Assembly: GCA_964424545.1 (NCBI GenBank)
Contig: CAYRJN010000170.1
Location: 1 to 8,419 of the forward strand
Length of the DNA stretch: 8,419 nucleotides
Reading direction: 5' to 3'
Source of the DNA: JAUVIB01 sp964424545
GTDB lineage: Bacteria > Calditrichota > Calditrichia > Calditrichales > Calditrichaceae
Shown: piece by piece, positions 1 through 6,025 of the stretch
How positions within the stretch are numbered: position 1 is the stretch's first letter
Layout: each line of letters opens with the position of its first letter
Made by a program: the position numbers and the translations under genes
The notes under the pieces: generated by a model
What the model saw: the letters and a program-made list of their open reading frames with translations, nothing else
Databases searched by the model: none
Told to the model about the DNA's origin: nothing

Positions 1-1
1 A

Positions 2-424
2 GCCCTTTCCTATGGAATTGGACGCGTGGATGCGCCTGAAATCGATAAAGTAAATATTCTACAGGCGACCTTTAAGGCTATGGGGCTGGCCGTGGCAAAG
101 TTGAAGGTAACGCCGGATTATCTGTTGATTGACGGTAGGGATTTCCCGCGTTTTCGAATTGCGGACGGAAATGAAATGTTAAACGGTGAGGCTATTATAA
201 AAGGAGACGGTAAATCGGCTTCCGTTGCGGCGGCATCGATTTTGGCTAAAGTTTATCGCGATGATCTGATGAGACAGTTTACCGTGCGGTATCCTGCATA
301 TGAATTTGACAGACATAAGGGATACGGCACAAAAAGACATCGGGAATTAATTTTAAAATACGGCCCGTCACCTATACATCGTAAATCTTTTTTGAAAAAA
401 ATTTTAGGCGATGCGGATTTCTAA
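2..424 (+). CDS. rnhB: Ribonuclease HII, C-terminal part (5' end outside window)
   Basis: RNase HII cuts the RNA strand of RNA-DNA hybrids and removes single ribonucleotides misincorporated in DNA; it acts in the cytoplasm. The frame is open from base 2, and its first residues (ALSYGIGRVDAPEIDKVNIL) match the family's SxGxxxxxEID..NIL stretch, so the GTG at 26 is an internal valine and not a start. 140 residues plus a TAA stop are visible. Recognisable family blocks are YLLIDG, which carries one of the four catalytic acids, GDGKSASVAAASILAKVYRD, which carries the last acid and the conserved KS..VAAASI.AK helix, and GYGTKRH near the end. The N-terminal DEVGRG-type block with the first two acids must lie left of the window. 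The protein ends soon after the SFL..I segment, a normal length for the family. It is codirectional with aroK, 295 bp away, so cotranscription is uncertain. Confidence 0.95.
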   Translation, partial: ALSYGIGRVDAPEIDKVNILQATFKAMGLAVAKLKVTPDYLLIDGRDFPRFRIADGNEMLNGEAIIKGDGKSASVAAASILAKVYRDDLMRQFTVRYPAYEFDRHKGYGTKRHRELILKYGPSPIHRKSFLKKILGDADF

Positions 425-468
425 GTTTCTATTCGTGATTATGGGAAAAGAAGATGCAAATTTTACCA

Positions 469-516
469 CGAAGAGCATCGCGCCGTAGGCGGACAGGCTG
501 AAGAGCGCGAAGGAAA
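469..516 (+). repeat. Degenerate intergenic repeat, copy 1 (left of aroK)
   Basis: This stretch aligns without gaps to bases 1381-1428, with about 33 of 48 positions identical by hand count. The most conserved blocks are CGAAGAxCAxCGCG at the left, GGxCAxGC in the middle and GAAGAxxxCGAAG at the right. Both copies lie in the same orientation in the spacers on either side of aroK. The repeated CGAAG words resemble the CACGAAG-type dispersed repeats common in intergenic DNA of environmental bacteria (from memory). Here the repeat is preceded by GCAAATTTT at 456-464, a word also found in the second spacer at 1506-1514. No open frame is shared by the copies. Confidence 0.6.
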
Positions 517-532
517 AGATTAGTATTTTATA

Positions 533-548
533 GTATAGGAATTTCAAA
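533..548 (+). repeat. 16-bp motif GTATAGGAATTTCAAA, copy 1
   Basis: The word recurs at 1257-1272 with one change (A to G) and at 7752-7767 with one change (C to A). In this copy it is directly preceded by TTAGTATTTTATAG at 520-533, which is found again unchanged at 7813-7826. The function is unknown. AT-richness raises the chance of coincidence for each word, but three copies of a 16-mer in 8.4 kb are more than expected. Confidence 0.4.
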
Positions 549-594
549 GTTTACGCTTATTCCATCTATTTTGCAAAAAAGAAAAAATAAATCT

Positions 595-643
595 CCCCTT
601 ATGCCAATGGAACATCCCGTATTTATCGGGATGGCATAAGAGG
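595..643. repeat. Two-tier palindrome between rnhB and aroK
   Basis: An outer stem CTTATGCC (598-605) pairs with GGCATAAG (633-640), extended past one mismatch by CC/GG (595-596 with 642-643). Inside it, ATCCCG (614-619) pairs with CGGGAT (627-632) around a 7-nt TATTTAT loop. The only unpaired part is an 8-nt bulge at 606-613. It lies about 170 bp after rnhB and 76 bp before aroK. No run of T follows on either strand, so a simple intrinsic terminator is not supported. The ATCCCG..CGGGAT core resembles dispersed palindromes seen in FCB genomes. It could equally be an mRNA structure element. Confidence 0.55.
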
Positions 644-719
644 ACGGTTTTAATCTATTTTTCTATTTGTGTAATTCAACATTAATCAATTTGTAAAACT
701 ATGTTCTTAAGGACACAAG

Positions 720-1262
720 ATGGTGAAAGATAAAAAAATAAGAATATTCCTCAGCGGATTTATGGGAGCGGGGAAGAGCCGTATCGGCCGCGCGTTACGG
801 GATAAAACAGGCGTCTCGTTTTATGACAGTGACCATGTAATCGAGCAAAAAGCGGGAAAAACAATCAGCCGTATTTTTGAAGAGGACGGGGAAAATACTT
901 TTCGTAATTTGGAAAGAGAAACCGTCAAAGAGTTAGCGCATAAAGACAGCGCTTTGATTATCGCTTTGGGCGGCGGCGCGGTTCTGCAGGAAGAAAATCG
1001 CAAAATTATGCGCGAGACGGGATATATTGTCTATTTAAAAAGTTCGCCGCAAGCGATTTACGATCGGGTTAAACATAAAACACACCGTCCGCTTCTGCGG
1101 ATTGACGATGCCCAAAATACAAAAGAAAAAATATTGGAAAAAATCCGCTCTTTATTGGCTGAACGCGAGACTATTTATGAACAGGCCGACTTAATCATAG
1201 AGAGAGACGGCATGGAAGCCGAAGAGGTCGCGGATAAAATTAGCGCTTATTTTTTTGTATAG
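720..1262 (+). CDS. aroK: Shikimate kinase
   Basis: The enzyme phosphorylates shikimate to shikimate-3-phosphate with ATP, the fifth step of the chorismate pathway to aromatic amino acids, in the cytoplasm. The 180-aa length is normal. Visible motifs are the P-loop GFMGAGKS (residues 13-20), the shikimate-binding D36-x-D38 pair, F61-R62-x-x-E65, the GGG turn at 84-86, the lid arginine R123 in HRPLL, and R149 in ERETIYEQAD near the adenine/shikimate site. All key residues are present. The ATG at 720 is supported by AAGGA at 709-713 with 6-nt spacing. The gene stands between rnhB and a convergent large gene, with no aro partner next to it (aroB often neighbours aroK elsewhere). The stop codon overlaps a copy of the 16-bp GTATAGG motif. 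aroK is used instead of aroL because this is the only visible copy. Confidence 0.95.
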   Translation: MVKDKKIRIFLSGFMGAGKSRIGRALRDKTGVSFYDSDHVIEQKAGKTISRIFEEDGENTFRNLERETVKELAHKDSALIIALGGGAVLQEENRKIMRETGYIVYLKSSPQAIYDRVKHKTHRPLLRIDDAQNTKEKILEKIRSLLAERETIYEQADLIIERDGMEAEEVADKISAYFFV

Positions 1263-1272
1263 GGATTTCAAA
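1257..1272 (+). repeat. 16-bp motif GTATAGGGATTTCAAA, copy 2
   Basis: This copy differs from 533-548 at one base. Its first six bases contain the last codon and stop of aroK (GTA TAG), so this copy is constrained by coding or has been recruited as the gene end. Confidence 0.35.
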
Positions 1273-1273
1273 A

Positions 1274-1305
1274 AAAACGGCCTATTTCAGGCGATTCCTC
1301 GTTTT
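1274..1305 (+). terminator. Possible weak terminator of aroK
   Basis: Eleven bases after the aroK stop, AAAACG (1274-1279) can pair with CGTTTT (1300-1305), and inside it GCCT (1280-1283) pairs with AGGC (1289-1292) around an ATTTC loop. A 7-nt bulge (1293-1299) interrupts the 3' side. The stem is followed by CC and not by a T-run, although the outer arm supplies four T. An alternative hairpin GTTTTC/GAAAAC (1301-1306 with 1313-1318) overlaps it. The position suits a terminator, but the structure is weak. Confidence 0.28.
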
Positions 1306-1380
1306 CCAGTTAGAAAACTGATAAGCATTCATTATTAGCTTGATTATGATTATTACTCTTTAGAACAATAAAAATATACT

Positions 1381-1428
1381 CGAAGAACACCGCGTCTGAT
1401 ACGGGCAAGCAGAAGACTACGAAGAAAG
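1381..1428 (+). repeat. Degenerate intergenic repeat, copy 2 (right of aroK)
   Basis: This is the second copy of the element at 469-516, in the same orientation and alignable without gaps. The two differ mostly in the central 8 bp (489-496 in effect), where only about 3 bases match. Further CGAAG-like words follow, including CTTCGTGC at 1446-1453 on the opposite strand, so the repeat may be part of a longer, eroded element reaching the TTAATCTGTG tandem at 1476. Confidence 0.6.
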
Positions 1429-1475
1429 AATTTCAGATTAAATCCTTCGTGCTTTTTAAAAAGTTATATTCATCT

Positions 1476-1515
1476 TTAATCTGTGAAAATTTGTGTTAAT
1501 CTGTGGCAAATTTTT
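1476..1515 (+). repeat. TTAATCTGTG 20-bp tandem repeat
   Basis: TTAATCTGTG occurs at 1476-1485 and again at 1496-1505, giving a 20-bp period. The ten bases after each copy are related (AAAATTTGTG and GCAAATTTTT), so the block has roughly 10-bp sub-periodicity, close to one DNA helical turn. From memory, very similar 'AATCTGTG..AATCTGTGG' blocks are scattered through intergenic regions of many environmental bacteria. No function is known to me. Confidence 0.6.
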
Positions 1516-1542
1516 TTTAATACAGTTACCCTGCATAATCAG

Positions 1543-1590
1543 CGTGATTAAGACGCCGTGCCCGCAAATCACGTCTCAGGCGTCGGCGTC
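1543..1590. repeat. Interleaved inverted repeats after the hydrolase gene
   Basis: CGTGATT (1543-1549) is the inverse complement of AATCACG (1567-1573), and GACGCCG (1552-1558) is the inverse complement of CGGCGTC (1584-1590). One arm of the second pair lies inside the loop of the first, so both stems together would form an H-type pseudoknot; separately they are mutually independent hairpins. The block begins 6 bp beyond the TAA of the minus-strand gene, where a 3'-end structure or terminator is expected. No T-run follows the stems on the minus strand, so a classical intrinsic terminator is not shown. Confidence 0.4.
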
Positions 1591-1595
1591 GTTCT

Positions 1596-4500
1596 TTAGC
1601 GCAGCAACAGCATTTTTTTGCTTATTTTTCCCGATGGGGCGCGTAAAGTGTAAATATAAATCCCGCTTGAAAGATTCTCGGCGTTAAACTTAATCCGAAA
1701 AATACCCGCATTCTGTTTTTTAGCGATCAACATTTTTACCTTTTGTCCTCTTATATTATATACGCTCAAATTTACCATTCCCGATTTAACTACCTGATAT
1801 TCAATAATTGTCGACGGGTTGAAGGGATTGGGGTAGTTTTGCTTTAAAGCGAAAATAGCCGGCGTGATTATGTTATTTTCATCCTCAACGGCGCTCGGAT
1901 TTTCCAAAATATTGATGAAATCTATTTCAAAGGAGCCATTATTTACGTCTTTGGCGGGATCGACGCGCAGCTGCTTTAAGGTTCCGTTCCAATACGAGGC
2001 GGCGGTCATATCGATTGTATAATCCATAAAAGAGTCGTCGTTAGGCTCAATGGAAAAGTCCAAATGCTGCGCTTCACTGAAGTTGGGGTTTGTCGTAGTC
2101 GTAAAATAAACCTGCGCCGTTGATGCCGGTGAAGCGTTTTTCATGCGTATAATCAGATAATTTTTATCGTTGATATTAATACCCAGGTCGTTTTGAGAAA
2201 CAATATAGGGGTCGGGACCGGTAATGGTTCCGCCGATTGTGCCGCCGTTGTTCCAGGCGAATCCCGATATATGCAGCGAAGCATTGCTCCAGCCTTCGGT
2301 ATCGTTATCAAAATCCCATGTATTACCGATCTTATCGAGGCTGACCTCAATGGAATCGCTAAAGGCTGATAAACCGACTGAATTTTTCGCGGCAACGCGA
2401 TAATAATAGGTTGTGTATGAGGCAATGCTTCTATCCGCCCAGTTTGTAATATTCATGCCCGTTTCCGCGATGACGCTCCAGGCGCTATCTCCTTTTATTT
2501 TACGGTCAATTACAAAATGGCTTTCATTGTCGGAGTTATCCCGCCAGCTTAAAAGAATTTGTTTATCAGCGTAAAGCGCCGTTAAGCTATCCGGTGAAAT
2601 TGGGGCGTTTTTGATAAACGTTGTCGCTGACGCCACATTTGAATAAGGCGAACTGCCCGAATGATTGAAGGCTCGGCAGCGGAAATAGTAAAGCGTAGCG
2701 GGCTGTAAGGTCGTATCGCTATATGAAGTTTGATTTCGGGTAAGCGAGTCTATGATAATCCAGCCGCTATCGGGATTTTGCGAACGTTCAATGGTGAAGC
2801 CGTCCTCGTTATTGGCGTTATCAATCCAGCTTAATGCGATACGTTTATAGGAAAGCGCTTTGGCCATCAGGTTTCCCGGTTCGGCCGGAATATCGCCGCT
2901 TGACCCCGATGCGCTCATATAGTTATAAGCAAATCTTCTGTCCGGCGCGGATTCGCCGTTAATAAAAAACTCGTTGATATCGTTTAATTTTTGGATGTTG
3001 TCGGCCCAGTGGAATAAAAAATTCGGAACGCTGTCCGTTTCGTTTATGACGGCTCTCTCAATTTTTAGTTCCAGACGGTTGACCGCGTAACGAAACGGCG
3101 TTTGGCCAATGGTTATCCAATCGCTATCCTGCCACGCCGAGACGGTAGTCAGGCTGTCGGATAATATTTGTCGATTAATTAAAAAATCATAACCCTGCCA
3201 TCCGCTGTTCATATCGTTGTCGCCGTTGATGAAAAGCAGCATCCAGTTATTGCCGCTATGGTCCGTTAAATCGGCCGCCGTTTGCGCATAAAAATAGATA
3301 TACCGCGAATCATAACCCGCCCGACTTTCGATAATATCGTTCCGCCCGCTTTCATTGATATAATTCTCTTTTTCGTCATATCGGGGATAATTGCGATGAT
3401 ACGTATCGCCCCGGGGATCTTTAAATACGGGAATCACATTTTCCCAATCGACAAAATTACCGTCGATAGCAATGGATGATGTGTCGTGTACAATTTGGGC
3501 GGCCGGCATTCCTTTGAAACGGCGTATATTGGCGACCAATTGATAATAACGGTTATCGCTGTGCCCGCCTTTCATCGGTTCGATATCGCGGTTGTACTCC
3601 TGATTATAAGCGTCCACAAAAAAGGCGTCGCCGTTCGCCAGCGGTTCGCCGATAAAGGAATTGAGCGTATTATCCTGGCCGTTGATCATTTTTTGTGCGA
3701 TCCATTCGTTCCAGCCGGTAACCATAACCACTTGCGGATCCACATCAAATGCGCGCTGCCACTGTTCCTGAAAATGGAGGCCTTGTCCGGTGTAGTCCGT
3801 CAATTTCAGATTATTTCTCGGCGGTTCACTTCCCGAATGGAAACTGGCGCCGATATTGGAATAGGGATGCTCCGCTACGGAAATGGGAATTTGTTCGGGA
3901 ATCGACGGATCAGTATCCCAGCCATAATCCTGTGGCGTGTGATCCAACCATTGCCAGTGATGAGGCTGGTTTTTGGCGTCCGTCCAGGCCCAGCTGTACC
4001 GAAAGGTAAAAAAATCTTTAGCTTCGGGATAAAGATCATTATCGTTAATATCGCCGAGAATCAGGGGCTTGCCCTGCCAGATGAACCACAAATCGCGGTA
4101 TTCCGTCTTAGTATAAAAATTGTCGTATAATTGATTGATTGTGGCGGCGCCGGCGGTGTGGGTTGTAAAGACAATATAAGGCGTTTGCAGACCTTCTTCG
4201 CGCATGGAGAGAGAAATATTACAGAGTTGGTATACTTCCTCCAAATAGGTAAATCCGTTGGTCACGTCGATGTATAAAAAATCCACGCCGGCGTCGCTCA
4301 GCATTTGCAGATTTCTGCGCATCAGCCAAGGGTCAAGCGTCCGATAATAACCGGCTTCCGGTTCGCCCCACCAATGAAAGGCGTAGTGCGGGCCGTATTG
4401 CGGATTGTCCGGATGGGCGGCGATCATTTTTGTAATATCGTATATCACGGACGATTCATGATAGCCGTGCCATAAAAAATAGAATACGCCCACATATTTA

Positions 4501-4664
4501 TTCTCGCGAATTGTATTTGTGTTTTTTGCCTGTGGAAGTTTACGGCCTAAGGCATCGGTCGCGCTCCAATTACCGTTATAAATTTGAATCGGCGGACTGT
4601 TTTGGGCGTATATCTGCGCGGTTGATACTATTAATATGAGTAAAAAAACGATAGTTCTAAAAAT
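1596..4664 (-). CDS. T9SS-exported multidomain glycoside hydrolase (GH99/GH71-like), probable ATT start
   Basis: Predicted secreted glycan-degrading enzyme, 1022 aa when read from ATT at 4664. Order: signal peptide about 1-20 (core FLLILIVSTAQIYA); GH99/GH71-like barrel about 55-385, with YYRTLDPWLMRRN, a SDAGVDFLYIDVTNG strand and a TGWNEW motif (about 316-321) likely to carry a catalytic Glu; CBM9-like domain about 391-582 (opening IDGNFVDW); two FN3 domains about 594-684 and 689-777; a carbohydrate-binding-like sandwich about 780-923 (opening DFDNDTEGW); and a T9SS type A sorting domain about 934-1022 (NYPNPFNPST, ending GKISKKMLLLR). The GTG at 4493 would start inside the first barrel strand and drop the signal peptide. 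Between an in-frame TGA at 4716-4718 and that GTG no ATG, GTG or TTG exists; AAGGAG at 4672-4677 lies 7 nt before ATT. It follows rhaA by 26 bp. The substrate is unknown; the GH99-like call is by motif memory. Confidence 0.85.
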   Translation of the reverse strand: MFRTIVFLLILIVSTAQIYAQNSPPIQIYNGNWSATDALGRKLPQAKNTNTIRENKYVGVFYFLWHGYHESSVIYDITKMIAAHPDNPQYGPHYAFHWWGEPEAGYYRTLDPWLMRRNLQMLSDAGVDFLYIDVTNGFTYLEEVYQLCNISLSMREEGLQTPYIVFTTHTAGAATINQLYDNFYTKTEYRDLWFIWQGKPLILGDINDNDLYPEAKDFFTFRYSWAWTDAKNQPHHWQWLDHTPQDYGWDTDPSIPEQIPISVAEHPYSNIGASFHSGSEPPRNNLKLTDYTGQGLHFQEQWQRAFDVDPQVVMVTGWNEWIAQKMINGQDNTLNSFIGEPLANGDAFFVDAYNQEYNRDIEPMKGGHSDNRYYQLVANIRRFKGMPAAQIVHDTSSIAIDGNFVDWENVIPVFKDPRGDTYHRNYPRYDEKENYINESGRNDIIESRAGYDSRYIYFYAQTAADLTDHSGNNWMLLFINGDNDMNSGWQGYDFLINRQILSDSLTTVSAWQDSDWITIGQTPFRYAVNRLELKIERAVINETDSVPNFLFHWADNIQKLNDINEFFINGESAPDRRFAYNYMSASGSSGDIPAEPGNLMAKALSYKRIALSWIDNANNEDGFTIERSQNPDSGWIIIDSLTRNQTSYSDTTLQPATLYYFRCRAFNHSGSSPYSNVASATTFIKNAPISPDSLTALYADKQILLSWRDNSDNESHFVIDRKIKGDSAWSVIAETGMNITNWADRSIASYTTYYYRVAAKNSVGLSAFSDSIEVSLDKIGNTWDFDNDTEGWSNASLHISGFAWNNGGTIGGTITGPDPYIVSQNDLGININDKNYLIIRMKNASPASTAQVYFTTTTNPNFSEAQHLDFSIEPNDDSFMDYTIDMTAASYWNGTLKQLRVDPAKDVNNGSFEIDFINILENPSAVEDENNIITPAIFALKQNYPNPFNPSTIIEYQVVKSGMVNLSVYNIRGQKVKMLIAKKQNAGIFRIKFNAENLSSGIYIYTLRAPSGKISKKMLLLR

Positions 4665-4671
4665 TATATAA

Positions 4672-4677
4672 CTCCTT
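4672..4677 (-). promoter_or_regulatory. Shine-Dalgarno AAGGAG that places the hydrolase start at ATT 4664
   Basis: On the minus strand AAGGAG (followed by T) is a near-perfect Shine-Dalgarno core. Seven bases later comes ATT at 4664-4662, in frame with the signal peptide and barrel. ATA at 4667-4665 is in frame too, but only 4 nt from the core. No ATG, GTG or TTG is in frame nearby. The ribosome binding site is separated from the rhaA stop by only 13 bp. Confidence 0.7.
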
Positions 4678-4690
4678 AATAAATAGTAAG

Positions 4691-5956
4691 TTAGCGTTTG
4701 GAAAGCGTCTCGTTTTCATACTTGCGCACTTCGTCCATCCAATCCATACCCTGCGGAACGTCATTTTTCAGGCAATAATAGTCCCACACGGCGCCGAAGG
4801 GCAGGGTTTTAACCTCTTCCATTAAAGCGAGACGGGAGGTGAAATCGCCGCCGGCTTCGTATTCTCGCAACTGCTCGATGGGCTCCAATAAAGCAATCAA
4901 CAGGGCTTTTATCATACTGCGCACGCCGATAACCCAGGCGGCAATGCGGTTAACGCTGGCGTCGAAGAAATCCAGACCGATGGCTGTGCGTTCGATAAAA
5001 TCGCCGCGAACCAATTCCCTGGCAATGGCCTGAAGTTCGTCATTCAGAATGACGATATGGTCGCTGTCCCAGCGTACGCCACGGCTGACGTGCAGTAAAA
5101 TACGCTCGAGATAGAGCAGAACGGAAGAAATTTTATCGGATATCACCTCCGTGGGATGGAAATGGCCGGCGTCAAGACAGAGCAGCTTTTTATTCTGTAC
5201 AGCGTAGCCCATATAAAATTCATGCGAACCGACCACGTAACTTTCCGAACCGATACCGAACAGTTTGGATTCCACGGCGTCTAAGTTGTACTTTTCATCA
5301 ATTTTGTCGGCAAACAGTTTGTCGAGAGAGTCCTTAAGCAGCAGGCGCGGCGTCTTACGGTCGGCGGGGATATCCTTGTAGCCGTCGGGAATCCAGACAT
5401 TGGTTACGGCCGGCGAACCGAGCGTTTTTCCAAAATGAGCGGCAATTTCGCGGCAGCGTTTGCCGTGTTCAATCCAAAAGTCGCGGATGCCCTTGTCGCG
5501 ATGAGCCAGCGTGAAACCATCATCCGCTTTAGGATGGGAAAAAAAAGAGCCGTTAAAGTCTAATTTTAAATCCTGTTCCTTTGCCCAGTCTACCCAATTG
5601 GCAAAATGTTCGGGACGCAATTCGTCGCGTTCGACTTTTTTTTCGCCGGTTTCGGCGTAAATGGCATGCAGATTGATGCGGTGCTTACCGGGAATCAGGC
5701 TTAGCGCTTTTTGCATATCGGCGCGCAGTTCGTCGGCTGTTCTTGCTTTGCCGGGATAGTTGCCGGTAGCCTGAATGCCACCGCCGCTCAATCCGTCGGG
5801 ATTCTCAAAACCGCCTACATCATCGCCCTGCCAGCAGTGGACGGATATTTTTATATTTTTTAATTGTTCAACGGCATCGTCAACATTGATCCCTATATCG
5901 GCGTAGCGCTCTTTTGCCGCTTCGTAGGTTTGTTGAATCAGTTCGGGTTTGCTCAT
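4691..5956 (-). CDS. rhaA: L-rhamnose isomerase
   Basis: Cytoplasmic enzyme converting L-rhamnose to L-rhamnulose, first step of the phosphorylating rhamnose pathway (then RhaB kinase and RhaD aldolase). The 421-aa length matches E. coli RhaA (419 aa), and identity is evident throughout: HCWQGDD (40-46), GGIQATGNYPGKAR, the DAVESKLFGIGSESY block, CLDAGHFHPTEVISDKIS, SRGVRWDSDH and GLDFFDASVNRIAAWVIG. The metal ligands recalled from the E. coli enzyme are all present at a constant offset of -5: structural site E229, D262, H289, D329; catalytic site H265, D297, D299. ATG at 5956 fits the family N-terminus; GGAG (5965-5968) lies about 10 nt upstream. No rhaB, rhaD or rhamnose transporter is in the window. 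The hydrolase gene follows directly; an inverted repeat at 5984-6014 lies upstream. Confidence 0.97.
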   Translation of the reverse strand: MSKPELIQQTYEAAKERYADIGINVDDAVEQLKNIKISVHCWQGDDVGGFENPDGLSGGGIQATGNYPGKARTADELRADMQKALSLIPGKHRINLHAIYAETGEKKVERDELRPEHFANWVDWAKEQDLKLDFNGSFFSHPKADDGFTLAHRDKGIRDFWIEHGKRCREIAAHFGKTLGSPAVTNVWIPDGYKDIPADRKTPRLLLKDSLDKLFADKIDEKYNLDAVESKLFGIGSESYVVGSHEFYMGYAVQNKKLLCLDAGHFHPTEVISDKISSVLLYLERILLHVSRGVRWDSDHIVILNDELQAIARELVRGDFIERTAIGLDFFDASVNRIAAWVIGVRSMIKALLIALLEPIEQLREYEAGGDFTSRLALMEEVKTLPFGAVWDYYCLKNDVPQGMDWMDEVRKYENETLSKR

Positions 5957-5983
5957 GAGGTTGTGTCTCCGCTTAATATAAAA

Positions 5984-6014
5984 AAGTTTATTTTCCTCAA
6001 AAAGTAATAAACTT
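5984..6014 (-). promoter_or_regulatory. Perfect 9-bp inverted repeat upstream of rhaA (terminator or operator)
   Basis: AAGTTTATT (5984-5992) and AATAAACTT (6006-6014) are perfect inverse complements separated by 13 bases. On the minus strand the second arm runs into TTTTATATT, so the element could be a weak, AT-only intrinsic terminator for the 226-aa gene, ending 12 bp after its stop. It also sits 28 bp before the rhaA start, where an operator for a rhamnose-responsive regulator would be expected. TATATT (5975-5980) could be a -10 box, but no -35 box at the proper spacing is visible. Confidence 0.5.
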
Positions 6015-6025
6015 CATCGATATAA

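Larger units (their letters stand above)
1263..1595. other. Intergenic spacer between convergent aroK and the secreted hydrolase gene
   Basis: No gene is supported here. From left to right the spacer holds the weak aroK terminator candidate, an AT-rich stretch (1321-1380), copy 2 of the degenerate CGAAG repeat (1381-1428), a TTAATCTGTG tandem repeat (1476-1515) and a pair of interleaved inverted repeats (1543-1590). A short plus-strand frame starting near 1493 runs into the antisense of the hydrolase gene; its composition is not protein-like. Confidence 0.7.

Noticed and set aside
26..28. GTG as the start of the rnhB product
   Set aside because: The residues before it in the same frame match RNase HII, so the gene is cut by the window edge.
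1493..1687. 64-aa plus-strand frame
   Set aside because: It spans the spacer repeats and the antisense of the sorting domain, with no protein-like features.
3486..4130. 214-aa plus-strand open frame
   Set aside because: It lies antisense within the hydrolase's catalytic region, which has clear domain motifs; the frame is a shadow.
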